Assembly: GCA_043739385.1 (NCBI GenBank)
Contig: JAYUED010000178.1
Coordinates: 19,990 to 83,989 of the forward strand
Source: Defluviibacillus sp043739385
Lineage (GTDB): Bacteria; Pseudomonadota; Gammaproteobacteria; Burkholderiales; Burkholderiaceae_C
Length of the DNA stretch: 64,000 bases
Direction: 5' to 3'
Positions 6,729 to 16,326 of the stretch are shown here, piece by piece. The position numbers were made by a program, and so were the translations under genes. The stretch's first letter is position 1, and each line of letters starts with the position of its first letter. The notes beneath the pieces were generated by a model, which worked only from the letters and a program-made list of their open reading frames with translations, was not told the origin of the DNA and ran no database searches.

Positions 6729-9029
6729 TCAACGCCTAGGCTTACGCTTTTTAGCAGTCGATTTTTTGGCTGTATCTCGCACGGTTTGAATCGGTGAGCG
6801 AGGTGCTTGGCTCGGGCCACGGTCTTGTCCCCTTGGACTGGCACCACGCTTTTGCTGGGGTTGATTGCCCATACCCATCACGCGCCCCATGCCGGGACCT
6901 TTGCCCTTGCCGCCACCTTCAGGCGTAACACCTTTGTCTTTGAGAGCCCGACTGAGCAGCTCGTCACCTTCGTGAACCAAGCGAAAATCAATTTTTCGGC
7001 CATCCAAATCAACCCGACTAACCTGCACGCGAACGCGGTCGCCCACGTGGTAGCGGATGCCAGTACGCTCGCCGCGCAGCTCTTGACGTGCTTCGTCAAA
7101 GCGGAAGTACTCGCCACCAAGCTCGGTAATGTGAACGAGGCCTTCGACGTACATAGCGTCAAGCGTTACAAAAATGCCGAAGCTGGTGGCGGTAGATACA
7201 ACGCCGCCAAACTCTTCACCCAAATGTTCGCGCATGTAACTGCATTTAAGCCATGCCTCAACATCGCGGCTGGCCTCATCGGCACGGCGCTCGTTGGCAC
7301 TGCAATGCAGACCAGCTGCTGCCCAAGCTTGAACTTCTGCGGTGAGCTTTTTGGGTGAACCGGACTGCGCTTGACCTGGCGCTTTGACCTTGTTCGCTAA
7401 GCGCGCGCCTTTTTCCAGGCGCAACTTGAGCTTGGCATGGGCTTCACCCGGTGTAGGCAACGCTGGCAGCTGATATTTGGTTTTGGATAAAATAGCTTTG
7501 ATGACACGGTGTACCAATAGGTCTGGGTAACGGCGAATCGGGCTGGTGAAGTGGGTGTAAGCCTCGAACGCCAAGCCAAAGTGACCACCGTTTTGCGGTG
7601 TGTAAATTGCTTGCGACATAGAACGCAGCAGCATGGAATGCACCTGCTGGGCGTCGGGCCGGTCCTTGGTTGCCTCGGCAATTGCAGCGAACTCAGCAGT
7701 GCTTGGATCGTCGCTGATGGTCATATTGATGCCCATCGCCTTCAGGTAGGCGCGCAACACATCTTTCTTTTCAGCGGTGGGGCCTTCATGGACGCGAAAC
7801 AGGCCGGGGTGCTTGCCTTGGGCGATGAAATCAGCACTGCACACGTTGGCGGCGAGCATGGCTTCTTCAATCAGCTTGTGCGCATCATTACGGGTACGTG
7901 GCACGATTTTTTCGATACGGCCGTTATCGTCGCAAATAATTTGCGTCTCGGTCGTCTCAAAATCAACGGCGCCTCGCACGTGCCGGGCCTTGAGCAACGC
8001 ATGGTAGACATCGTGCAAATTCAACAAATCGTCAATGCGGGCCTTGCGTTTGGTGGCTTCTGGACCTTTGGTATTGGACAGGATGGCCGCCACTTCGGTA
8101 TACGTGAAGCGTGCGTGGCTGAACATCACTGCGGGGTAAAACTGGTAGGCCTGTACATCACCGTCGGCTGTCACCAGCATGTCGCACACCATGCACAGGC
8201 GCTCAACATCTGGGTTCAATGAACACAAGCCGTTCGAGAGTTTCTCGGGCAGCATGGGAATCACACGACGGGGAAAGTAAACGCTGGTAGCGCGGTCGTA
8301 GGCATCAATGTCGATAGGTGAGCCGGTTTCAACATAATTGCTCACGTCGGCAATAGCCACCAGCAAGCGCCAACCCTGGCTAGCTGTCTTGCCACGGCCA
8401 ATTTTGGTAGGTTCGCAGTACACGGCGTCATCAAAGTCACGCGCGTCTTCTCCGTCGATGGTGACCAGGGGAATATCAGTGAGGTCAATGCGCTGGAGTT
8501 TGTCTTGAGGGCGCACCTTGTCGGGCAGGCTACGGGCTTGGGTCAGGCAGGCGGGAGAGAACTCATGCGGAACGCTGTATTTGCGCACGGCTATTTCGAT
8601 CTCCATGCCAGGATCTTCTATTTCACCCAACACCTCTTTGACTCGGCCAACCGGTTGGCCATACAGCGAAGGCGCCTCGGTCAACTCCACAACGACAACT
8701 TGGCCTGCTTTGGCTTCGCCAATCCCATTTTTGGGAATCATCACATCCTGACCATAGCGCTTGTCTTCTGGCGCGAGCAGCCAGATACCACTCTCATGCA
8801 GTAAACGCCCAATAATAGGATGTACTGGGCGTTCAATAATTTCAGTGATACGGCCCTCAGGACGACCTTTACGGTCGGAGCGCACGATGCGCACTTTGAC
8901 CCGGTCTTTGTGCATCGCGGCACGCATCTCGTTGGGAGGGAGGTAGATATCTGACTCACCGTCATCGCGGACAACAAAACCATGACCATCACGATGGCCT
9001 TGGAGAGTGCCATCAACTTCATTCAGCAT
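6729..9029 (-). CDS. rnr: Ribonuclease R
   Basis: RNase R is a processive 3'-5' exoribonuclease that degrades structured RNA. In order it has two cold-shock/OB modules (about 1-140), the RNB catalytic domain with the acidic motif IDGEDARDFDD (191-201, Asp192/198/200/201), an S1 domain near 610-690, and a Lys/Arg-rich tail (last about 60 residues). At 766 residues it lacks the N-terminal winged-helix region of E. coli RNase R (813 residues). It begins at the point corresponding to the first OB domain, with VDGTLQGHRDGHGF. No strong ribosome binding site precedes ATG 9029. The tRNA-Leu gene lies divergently 90 bases upstream. Confidence 0.95.
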   Translation of the reverse strand: MLNEVDGTLQGHRDGHGFVVRDDGESDIYLPPNEMRAAMHKDRVKVRIVRSDRKGRPEGRITEIIERPVHPIIGRLLHESGIWLLAPEDKRYGQDVMIPKNGIGEAKAGQVVVVELTEAPSLYGQPVGRVKEVLGEIEDPGMEIEIAVRKYSVPHEFSPACLTQARSLPDKVRPQDKLQRIDLTDIPLVTIDGEDARDFDDAVYCEPTKIGRGKTASQGWRLLVAIADVSNYVETGSPIDIDAYDRATSVYFPRRVIPMLPEKLSNGLCSLNPDVERLCMVCDMLVTADGDVQAYQFYPAVMFSHARFTYTEVAAILSNTKGPEATKRKARIDDLLNLHDVYHALLKARHVRGAVDFETTETQIICDDNGRIEKIVPRTRNDAHKLIEEAMLAANVCSADFIAQGKHPGLFRVHEGPTAEKKDVLRAYLKAMGINMTISDDPSTAEFAAIAEATKDRPDAQQVHSMLLRSMSQAIYTPQNGGHFGLAFEAYTHFTSPIRRYPDLLVHRVIKAILSKTKYQLPALPTPGEAHAKLKLRLEKGARLANKVKAPGQAQSGSPKKLTAEVQAWAAAGLHCSANERRADEASRDVEAWLKCSYMREHLGEEFGGVVSTATSFGIFVTLDAMYVEGLVHITELGGEYFRFDEARQELRGERTGIRYHVGDRVRVQVSRVDLDGRKIDFRLVHEGDELLSRALKDKGVTPEGGGKGKGPGMGRVMGMGNQPQQKRGASPRGQDRGPSQAPRSPIQTVRDTAKKSTAKKRKPRR

Positions 9030-9119
9030 TCCGCTGGAAACGTTAATATTTTTGATACAATAATCCTCTTTCCTGAAATGGAAAAACTTACTACCAACTG
9101 TAGCAATACAGAAGTAATT

Positions 9120-9204
<85 letters not shown>

Positions 9205-9238
9205 ATCATATCGGTTATTAACCGGTTGAATTCAATAC

Positions 9239-9278
9239 CAAAAAAGCCGTAAGAATTAAAATTTCTTACAGCTTTTTT
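9239..9278. terminator. Bidirectional terminator after tRNA-Leu
   Basis: A stem of GTAAGAA with TTCTTAC is extended by GC pairs and by A6/T6 tracts on both sides. It can therefore stop the tRNA transcript on plus and the Sel1 gene transcript on minus. Confidence 0.85.
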
Positions 9279-9373
9279 CATGGTCGAACGCAAACTCACA
9301 CGCAATCGAAACGGAAGAAACTGCTGCTTCTGCCCTGCTGTCAGACCCTGTGGACTGAACATCAGGGAGAGGC

Positions 9374-10219
9374 TCATTTTTTGACAATCAAGGTAGTTGA
9401 AAATTTAGCCAGCGCGGTACGTAAATTGTCGGGGCGGTTCATGTCTCGCGACAACTCTTGGGCTTTTTCAATATCTGCACGACCCATCGTGCTGTCAGCC
9501 ACCCGCAAGCTCTTGATTGCAGTTGCATTGCCTTGCGCTTGGGCTAGGTTGTTAAATGCATAGGCCACAATGGCACTGGACGGCACACCTTGGCCACCAG
9601 CGTACATGGCACCCAAATTTGCCAATGCGGGTGCATGGCCTTTTTCGGCTGCTTTCAGATACCAACTCACCGCCTCTTTCGCATCCTTGGGCACCGCCCG
9701 ACCATTGGCGTAAAGCGCACCGATGTTGTTATATGCGTCCAAATTGCCTTGCTCAGCAGCTTTGGTGTACCAGATTAACGCTTGGGCATCGTCTTTTTTG
9801 ATGCCTCGGCCGTTGGCGTAGAGCACGCCAAGATGGTTTTGTGCGCCTGCATGGCCCAAGATGGCAGCTTTGGTCAGCCACACCAGCGCCAGTGGCTCAT
9901 CTTTGAGCACGCCGATACCCGCATCGTAGACGCGGCCCAAGTTATAGGCGGCGACAATGTCACCTCGCTCAGCGGCATAGCGGTACCACACGGCAGCGAG
10001 GTAGTCGTCTTTTACAACGCCTTGACCCGCGCTGTACATAGCGCCCAAATTGTTTTGTGCTCTGGCATCGCCGTCGTTGGCCAATGGCTTCCATTGGGCG
10101 AAAGCTTCGTTGTAATCTTTCGCGTTGTAGGCGGTGGTACCTTCATCGTAGCCAGCAAAAGCAGTCGTGACGAAGCTGGCCATTGCGATCGCAGCCAAGC
10201 TAAAGAAAACAGGTTTCAT
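9374..10219 (-). CDS. Sel1-like (TPR) repeat protein, exported
   Basis: Sel1-like repeats are 36-residue helical-hairpin repeats used for protein-protein contacts. From the chosen start, residues 1-22 (MKPVFFSLAAIAMASFVTTAFA) form a signal peptide with an Ala-x-Ala-type site, so the product is likely periplasmic. Five or six repeats follow with the recurring pattern A.NNLG.MY..G.GV.KD...A..WY.KAAE.G. I chose the start by the signal peptide; an in-frame ATG at 10237 and a TTG at 10267 are alternatives, and none has a good ribosome binding site. Partners are unknown. It lies 55 bases downstream of rimO and may be cotranscribed. Confidence 0.85.
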   Translation of the reverse strand: MKPVFFSLAAIAMASFVTTAFAGYDEGTTAYNAKDYNEAFAQWKPLANDGDARAQNNLGAMYSAGQGVVKDDYLAAVWYRYAAERGDIVAAYNLGRVYDAGIGVLKDEPLALVWLTKAAILGHAGAQNHLGVLYANGRGIKKDDAQALIWYTKAAEQGNLDAYNNIGALYANGRAVPKDAKEAVSWYLKAAEKGHAPALANLGAMYAGGQGVPSSAIVAYAFNNLAQAQGNATAIKSLRVADSTMGRADIEKAQELSRDMNRPDNLRTALAKFSTTLIVKK

Positions 10220-10274
10220 AGCGGGATAGAAAATCATGCGTATTGATAAGCGTAATGCGGTTTTCAAGAAATCA

Positions 10275-11687
10275 TTAAATAGGCAAAGCGACTAGGTCGT
10301 GCCCGTTGGTTCCGACGATACGGGCCTTGGTGAACTCACCAACTTTCATGGTTTTACTGATTTTTTCGGGCGGTAAGAGTTGCACCACACCATCAATCTC
10401 TGGCGCATCCGCATACGAGCGACCTATTCCACCGCGCCGACCCAAGCCGGGCGCAGAATCTATCAGCACCTGCATGGTTGCACCAATACGGCGGCGCAAC
10501 TTAGCTGCAGACACTTCTTCTGCCACCGCCATGAAGCGGGCACGGCGTTCTTCGCGAAGCTCGACAGGCAGCATTCCTGGAATATCGTTGGCTGTTGCCC
10601 CTTCAACGGCGCTGTAGGCAAAACAGCCTGCACGGTCAATTTGAGCTTCACGCAAAAATGCCAACAGGTCATCAAACTCAGCTTCGGTTTCGCCGGGAAA
10701 CCCAGCAATAAAGGTACTGCGGATAACAATTTCAGGGCAAGCTTCGCGCCAACGTGCGAGACGCTCTAGGTTTTTTTCACCGCTCGCGGGCCGCTTCATA
10801 CGGCGCAGAACATCAGGGTGGCTGTGCTGAAAGGGCACATCCAGATAAGGTAGAACCGAACCTGTGGCCATCAAAGGAATAATTTCGTCCACACTGGGGT
10901 AGGGGTAAACATAGTGCAAGCGCACCCAAGCACCATAAGGTTCCGCTATTTCACCCAAAGTTTTGACCAGCTCCAGCATGCGAGTTTTGACCGGCTTTCC
11001 GTCCCAAAATCCCGTACGGTATTTCACATCTACACCGTAAGCTGAGGTGTCTTGACTAATGACTAAAAGCTCTTTGACGCCGCCTTCAAACAGCGCCCTC
11101 GCCTCACCCAGCACATCACCAATCGGCCGTGATACTAAATCACCACGCATGGACGGGATGATGCAAAACGTGCAGCGGTGATTGCAGCCTTCGCTGATTT
11201 TCAGGTAGGCGTAATGCTTGGGGGTCAGCTTGATGCCAGCAATTCCAAAGGAGTTGGGCACCAAATCCACAAACGGGTCATGGGGCTTTGGCAGGTGCAA
11301 ATGAACAGCGTCCATCACCTCTTGAGTGGCATGGGGGCCAGTGACAGCCAAAACGCTGGGGTGCATTTTTTTGACGAGATTGTCACTGCCACTGGCTGTG
11401 GTCTTAGCGCCTAGACAACCAGTGACGATGACTTTGCCGTTTTCGGCCAAAGCTTCACCGATAGTGTCCAAGCTTTCGCGTACGGCATCATCGATAAAAC
11501 CACAGGTGTTGACGATCACCAGATCGGCACCTTGCAAGGATTTGGAGGTTTGGTAGCCCTCCGCACTCAGTCGAGTCAAGATCAACTCGGAATCGGTCAG
11601 TGCTTTGGGGCAACCGAGACTGATAAATCCGACTTTGGGTGCGGGTTTGGTTGGCAATGGGGGGGACAGTGTTTCAGCTTCGCTCAT
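10275..11687 (-). CDS. rimO: Ribosomal protein S12 methylthiotransferase RimO
   Basis: RimO is a radical-SAM enzyme that adds a methylthio group to an Asp of ribosomal protein S12. The N-terminal UPF0004 domain has the three auxiliary-cluster cysteines (Cys26 in SLGCPKAL, Cys62 in NTCGFI, Cys91 in TGCLGA). The radical-SAM motif CNHRCTFC provides Cys168, Cys172 and Cys175. A C-terminal TRAM domain follows. The length of 470 residues matches the family. SLGCPKALTDSE separates it from MiaB. It lies downstream of phaR on the same strand with a gap of 73 bases. Confidence 0.95.
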   Translation of the reverse strand: MSEAETLSPPLPTKPAPKVGFISLGCPKALTDSELILTRLSAEGYQTSKSLQGADLVIVNTCGFIDDAVRESLDTIGEALAENGKVIVTGCLGAKTTASGSDNLVKKMHPSVLAVTGPHATQEVMDAVHLHLPKPHDPFVDLVPNSFGIAGIKLTPKHYAYLKISEGCNHRCTFCIIPSMRGDLVSRPIGDVLGEARALFEGGVKELLVISQDTSAYGVDVKYRTGFWDGKPVKTRMLELVKTLGEIAEPYGAWVRLHYVYPYPSVDEIIPLMATGSVLPYLDVPFQHSHPDVLRRMKRPASGEKNLERLARWREACPEIVIRSTFIAGFPGETEAEFDDLLAFLREAQIDRAGCFAYSAVEGATANDIPGMLPVELREERRARFMAVAEEVSAAKLRRRIGATMQVLIDSAPGLGRRGGIGRSYADAPEIDGVVQLLPPEKISKTMKVGEFTKARIVGTNGHDLVALPI

Positions 11688-11760
11688 ACCGGTATTGTCG
11701 CCGGTCTGGCACTTGGCCTGTCAACTTCAATCAATGCCGCTGAATATGCTCAATATTCTC

Positions 11761-12294
11761 TCAAAGTTTAGGTACAAAAGCCCCCAGCACCTGCTCTGCC
11801 TGCTTCTTCATTTGCTCTTGCATCTGGGTAATCATATTTTGCGACTGCTCGACATAGTTGCCCATTACTCCTTGCATCGCTGGTGGTGGAAAACTCATGA
11901 ACTGCGCCCACGATTCAGGTGTAAGGCCATTTTTATGCTCAGTCAGCTTAACCTGCATATCCATGAATGCCTGCACATTGCGCTCCAAGTGACTACCCAA
12001 AAAGCTCTGCATTGCATTCCCGTAAAAACGGATGATGTTGCATAGTGCTGCCTCGGTGAACATAGGCGCGCCACCAGACTCTTCTTCCAAGATGATCTGC
12101 AACAAAATAGTACGGGTTAAATCCTCATGGGTTTTGACGTCGCGCACCACAAATGGCGTACTGGACATGACCAACTGCTTGACTTCGGTGACGGTGATGT
12201 AGCTCGACGTTTCGGTGTCGTACAAACGCCGATTAGGATATTTTTTAATCACCCGCAAGGCTGGGCTTGGGGTACTGACAGGTTTAGCGGGCAA
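11761..12294 (-). CDS. phaR: Polyhydroxyalkanoate synthesis repressor PhaR
   Basis: PhaR binds DNA and PHA granules and represses phasin and its own gene until polymer accumulates. The N-terminal PHB/PHA accumulation regulator DNA-binding domain is clear (VIKKYPNRRLYDT, SSYITVTEVKQLV). Two PHB_acc regions follow (LLQIILEEESGGAPMFTEA). The C-terminus is Gln/Met-rich and probably coiled-coil. I chose TTG 12294 because GGAG lies seven bases upstream and it gives 177 residues with about 14 before the domain. ATG 12324 (187 residues) lacks a binding site. The frame stays open to ATG 12474, but that extension has no family character. Confidence 0.9.
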   Translation of the reverse strand: MPAKPVSTPSPALRVIKKYPNRRLYDTETSSYITVTEVKQLVMSSTPFVVRDVKTHEDLTRTILLQIILEEESGGAPMFTEAALCNIIRFYGNAMQSFLGSHLERNVQAFMDMQVKLTEHKNGLTPESWAQFMSFPPPAMQGVMGNYVEQSQNMITQMQEQMKKQAEQVLGAFVPKL

Positions 12295-12544
12295 GAAACA
12301 ACTCCATGAAACGGGCCGATGCATGTGCAAAGTAGATCGCTCAACACGACCCGTGGCCCACACTGTATACGGTGCTGCTGATTTTAAGGATTGAACAGTT
12401 TTGGCGTTCCGAGGTTTACCCTGAGACTCGCCAGCGGTTACAGGCTGATTCAGCATCGGGTAATTCCATTCCAAGCTGAGGTGGTTTCATGCGCAATATA
12501 CTGGTATACCGAATGTCAAACCTCTCTCAACACCCCATGCACTC

Positions 12545-13276
12545 ATGGCTTTGAACGCGGCCCATCTCTTGGTAAGCACAAGCGCCGCCCACGGGGGTTT
12601 TTGGCGCTGCGCAGCCTGTGCAGCGGTATGCAGCGCGCCAGCGATAACGCCAGAAATACCGCAAGCAGGGCAAGACACTCTGGTTTGCCCACGCTGTGAT
12701 GCCACCGTTGTACCGCGCATCCCACACACCATTGCGTACAGCTGGGCCTATTTACTCGCAGCGGCAGCCTTGTACATTCCAGCAAACCTGCTGCCAGTGA
12801 CCCGCACCAGCTCTTTTTTAGATACGCAAGATGACACCCTGATCAGCGGCATCATTTACCTGTGGGTTGAGGGATCTTGGGTGTTGGCACTGCTGGTATT
12901 TGTGGCCAGCATCGTGGTACCCCTGTCTAAGTTGGTCGTACTGTCTTATTTGTTAGTTTCAGTACAGCGCCGTTCTACCCACAAACCAATGCGGCGCTTG
13001 GCACTGTACCGTGTTCTAGCTGCGGTGGGGCGCTGGTCGATGCTAGACGTGTACGTCATCACCTTTTTGGCCGCCTTAGTGCAAATACGATCGCTCGCGC
13101 TTATTACACCAGGGCCAGGTGCTATGGCTTTCGGAGCAGTGGTTGTACTGACCATGCTCGCCACGCACAGCTTCGATCCACGTTTAATTTGGGATGCAGT
13201 AGATACGCCAACGGCGGCTTCGGCTTCGAACTTCTCCTCTCTGACCTCTTCTCCCGAACCAAAGCGCACACCGTGA
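12545..13276 (+). CDS. pqiA: PqiA-like membrane protein (first copy)
   Basis: PqiA-family proteins are inner-membrane partners of MCE-type lipid-transport tunnels. The N-terminus has a zinc-ribbon of two CxxC pairs (CAAC at 22-25, CPRC at 48-51). About four transmembrane helices follow, with the family's signature ANLLPV at the first. At 243 residues it corresponds to one of the two homologous halves of E. coli PqiA. It heads a pqiA-pqiB-pqiC-pqiA operon in which every junction overlaps. A second single-unit PqiA lies at the other end. Confidence 0.88.
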   Translation: MALNAAHLLVSTSAAHGGFWRCAACAAVCSAPAITPEIPQAGQDTLVCPRCDATVVPRIPHTIAYSWAYLLAAAALYIPANLLPVTRTSSFLDTQDDTLISGIIYLWVEGSWVLALLVFVASIVVPLSKLVVLSYLLVSVQRRSTHKPMRRLALYRVLAAVGRWSMLDVYVITFLAALVQIRSLALITPGPGAMAFGAVVVLTMLATHSFDPRLIWDAVDTPTAASASNFSSLTSSPEPKRTP

Positions 13277-14985
13277 CTACCACTGATTTCTCTGCCATTC
13301 CGCCCACCATTCCGCCCACCATTCCACCTACAAACACGCCTGTACCGCCAACCGTACACGTGAAAAAGCGTGCTCCATTTTCCTTCTGGCTGGTCTGGTT
13401 AGTGCCTGTGATAGCGGTCACGATTGGCCTTTGGCTAGGCCTCAAATCCGTGCTTGACAGGGGGCCCAGCATCTCCATCAGCTTTCGCAGCGCTGAGGGC
13501 TTGGAGGCGGGTAAAACCAAAATCAAATACAAAGATGTGGACATTGGGCTCGTCAAAACTATTCGCCTCACGTCCGACCATACCCGGGTTGAAGTCAACG
13601 CCGAGATGAATAAATCTGATGGCGTAGACGCGGTGCTGGCCGCAGATACTCGCTTTTGGGTGGTACGACCTCATGTCAGCGCAGGTGGCGTGACTGGTTT
13701 GGGCACCTTACTGTCAGGCGCTTACATCGGCCTGGATATCGGTCATGCCGAAGAAACACAACGCAGCTTCAAAGGTCTGGAGGTGCCACCTATCGTCACC
13801 GCCGACCTGCCTGGCCGCAGCTTCAAGTTAAAGGCGCAAAACCTAGGTTCGCTGGGCGTTGGTTCGCCGGTGTACTTCAGACGGGTGCAAGTCGGCCAGG
13901 TCGTCGCGTTTGACCTGGACGCTAATGGTAAACAGGTATTTTTCACTATCTTTGTCAACGCGCCGTACGACCGATTCGTCAACACCCACAGCCGGTTTTG
14001 GCATGCCAGTGGGTTTGATGTCACCCTGAGCGCTGACGGTGTGCGGGTGTTGACGGAGTCCCTCATTAGTGTGGTGTCGGGGGGTATATCGTTTCAAGAC
14101 TTGCTGAACCCAGGCGACGCGCCCCTGCCCCAAGCGGCGAGCAACGCCGAGTTTTCGCTCTATGACGACCGCACGCAAGCACTCAAACAACTCGATCTGT
14201 ACGGCTTTGACTACCAGTTGCTATTCCAAAGCTCCGTTCGCGGCTTAAGCGTGGGCGCACCAGTGGATTTCAGAGGTTTACCGATCGGCGAAGTAACCTC
14301 AATCAATGTAGAAACTGTGCCTAGCGCCAAAAATCCGGCGCCTCAAATCGCGGTGGCTATTCGCGTATACCCCAGTCGGTTGCCGATTTTGAAAGGCATT
14401 CAGTCGGGGGACGAGTCGGTCCAAGGCCAGCGCGCTGCACTGTCGCCCATGATCGCCAAGGGCTTTCGCGCCCAACTTCGCGCCGGTAATTTACTTACCG
14501 GACAGCTTTATGTTGCACTGGATTTTTTCCCTAAAACACCTGCCGCCCAGATGGATTGGAGCCGCAAGCCTGCGGTATTCCCCACCGTACCTGGCAGCTT
14601 TGATGGTCTGCAAGACTCACTGGTCAGCATCGCCGAAAAACTGGATCGTCTGCCACTTGATGCGCTTGTGAAAGACCTGAGCAGCACCCTTAAAAGCGTC
14701 AATCAAACCGTGCTGCACGCCGATGCGGTCGTGCAGCAAGTGGGCAGCGAAGTGACACCCGAAGCACGTAAGGTATTGGAAGACGCCCGTAAATCCCTCG
14801 CCGCCCTCACCCGCACACTGGACACGGTGGAACAAAGCGTAGGCCCTGAAGCTACTCTGCCCACCCAAGCCGCGAACACCTTGGCCGAATTGGGCAAAGC
14901 AGCCAAATCACTGCGCACCATGGCTGATTACCTAGAACGCCACCCAGAAACCTTGCTGCGCGGCAAGCCTGAGGACCTCAAATGA
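13273..14985 (+). CDS. pqiB: PqiB-like MCE-domain protein
   Basis: PqiB builds a periplasm-spanning hexameric tube that carries lipids between the membranes. From the GTG start there is a Pro/Thr-rich N-terminus encoded by a 12-bp tandem repeat (13297-13332). One transmembrane helix follows at about 37-57, then three MCE domains, and a long C-terminal helical region (roughly 460-560) that would form the coiled tube end. Its 570 residues match E. coli PqiB. I chose GTG 13273 because it overlaps the pqiA stop as GTGA; an upstream in-frame start at 13189 lies inside pqiA. Confidence 0.92.
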   Translation: MTTTDFSAIPPTIPPTIPPTNTPVPPTVHVKKRAPFSFWLVWLVPVIAVTIGLWLGLKSVLDRGPSISISFRSAEGLEAGKTKIKYKDVDIGLVKTIRLTSDHTRVEVNAEMNKSDGVDAVLAADTRFWVVRPHVSAGGVTGLGTLLSGAYIGLDIGHAEETQRSFKGLEVPPIVTADLPGRSFKLKAQNLGSLGVGSPVYFRRVQVGQVVAFDLDANGKQVFFTIFVNAPYDRFVNTHSRFWHASGFDVTLSADGVRVLTESLISVVSGGISFQDLLNPGDAPLPQAASNAEFSLYDDRTQALKQLDLYGFDYQLLFQSSVRGLSVGAPVDFRGLPIGEVTSINVETVPSAKNPAPQIAVAIRVYPSRLPILKGIQSGDESVQGQRAALSPMIAKGFRAQLRAGNLLTGQLYVALDFFPKTPAAQMDWSRKPAVFPTVPGSFDGLQDSLVSIAEKLDRLPLDALVKDLSSTLKSVNQTVLHADAVVQQVGSEVTPEARKVLEDARKSLAALTRTLDTVEQSVGPEATLPTQAANTLAELGKAAKSLRTMADYLERHPETLLRGKPEDLK

Positions 14986-15695
14986 TGCGCCCACCTGTTA
15001 CTTACTCAAACCTGTTGAAGCGGCAATGGTTAGCAAGCGCCTGCGTACTGAGCCTTGCTGCCTGCGCCACCTCGCCAGGTGAGCACTTTCACACGCTTCA
15101 ACCCCTGAGTCCACCAACATTAACGCCAGCCACAGCGGTATCAGCTGAGTTCACCGTTGCAATCAGTCCGGCCAGCCTATCCGCCGGTCTGGATCGCCCA
15201 AACTGGGTCATTCGCAGTAGCGCCACTGAGGTGCAAATTTTGGAGCAACACCGCTGGGTACAGCCCTTGTCCAGTGAAGTCCCCGAAGCGATTGCCGCCC
15301 AACTCAACCAGCAGCGCAAGCTCACCGGACTGGCTTATGCCGAGACAAGCAGCGCAACGCGCGCTTACCCACGCAGGCCTACGGTACGGGTTCAATTGGA
15401 GATACTGCGCTTCGATTCCTGGCTAACCCCAACACCCAGGATTGACGATCAATTGCAGTGGACCGTCAGCTGCACTGGTCGGCTGATTGATCGTCAGGAG
15501 CGACTTCAGCGCACAGGTTTATTCACCACTGCTGGATCAACGCTGCAACCCACTGCAGCCAAGACACAGGAAGAATTGCCTTCGACGCCTTACGAAAAAT
15601 TGGCCTCCGCCCATGCTGCAGCTCTAGGTCTTGTCACTCTCGAAATTGCTACTGCCGTGCAAACCTTAAACGCGCAATGTCCCAAGACGCCTTAA
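14982..15695 (+). CDS. pqiC: PqiC-like outer-membrane lipoprotein
   Basis: PqiC (ABC-type transport auxiliary/DUF330 family) is the outer-membrane lipoprotein partner of PqiB. The signal peptide ends in the lipobox LAAC with lipidated Cys28. The mature part has the expected alternating strands (NWVIRSSATEVQILEQHRWVQPL). The ATG overlaps the pqiB stop as ATGA, which fixes the start and implies translational coupling. Its length of 237 residues is slightly above the E. coli protein. Confidence 0.88.
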   Translation: MMRPPVTYSNLLKRQWLASACVLSLAACATSPGEHFHTLQPLSPPTLTPATAVSAEFTVAISPASLSAGLDRPNWVIRSSATEVQILEQHRWVQPLSSEVPEAIAAQLNQQRKLTGLAYAETSSATRAYPRRPTVRVQLEILRFDSWLTPTPRIDDQLQWTVSCTGRLIDRQERLQRTGLFTTAGSTLQPTAAKTQEELPSTPYEKLASAHAAALGLVTLEIATAVQTLNAQCPKTP

Positions 15696-16312
15696 TTCAT
15701 CCCGAGTTGGTCGCCTGTGAACAATGCGACTGGCTCCACACCCGTGTCGACTTGCCGGTGGGTCACCAGGCCTTTTGCCAGCGCTGCGACGCACTGCTGG
15801 GTAAAGCACAGCCTGAGTCGTTCGATTTCACGCTGGCGCTGGCATTGAGCGGTTTGATCATGCTGCTGATTGCGCACGTGAATCCAGTATTTGGTATCGA
15901 CATACAAGGCCACATGCAATCTTCAAGTTTGTGGGCTGCCGCTGCCACGCTTTATCACGAAGACGCATGGCTGCTGAGCTTCCTGGTCGTGATGACTACC
16001 CTGGTACTCCCCGCTACCGAGCTGCTGGCCATTTGCTATGTGCTGCTGCCTTTGCGTGAAAGCCGTAGGCCTCCAGGCTTTGCACACGTGCTGCGCCTGA
16101 TGCAAGCCGTCAGACCCTGGGTAATGATGGAGGTATTCATGCTGGGCGTATTGGTGGCCCTGGTCAAACTTGCTGGCCTTGCAGAAATTTTGCCAGGAGT
16201 AGGCTTGTGGTCATTTGCTGCAGTGATGCTGCTGCTGGCGTGCGTCACGGCAAGTTTGGATCACCACAGTCTTTGGCAAGCGGTAGAGGCGATTGAACTC
16301 GAACCAACTTGA
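15677..16312 (+). CDS. PqiA-like membrane protein (second copy)
   Basis: This is a second single-unit PqiA of 211 residues. It has an N-terminal zinc ribbon (CEQC at 14-17, CQRC at 34-37) and about four transmembrane helices, the first ending near HVNPVFGI. It overlaps pqiC by 19 bases. The two PqiA units flank pqiBC instead of being fused as in E. coli. Together they probably supply the two halves of the inner-membrane component; this pairing is inferred. Confidence 0.86.
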   Translation: MSQDALIHPELVACEQCDWLHTRVDLPVGHQAFCQRCDALLGKAQPESFDFTLALALSGLIMLLIAHVNPVFGIDIQGHMQSSSLWAAAATLYHEDAWLLSFLVVMTTLVLPATELLAICYVLLPLRESRRPPGFAHVLRLMQAVRPWVMMEVFMLGVLVALVKLAGLAEILPGVGLWSFAAVMLLLACVTASLDHHSLWQAVEAIELEPT

Positions 16313-16326
16313 AAAATACACATTAA

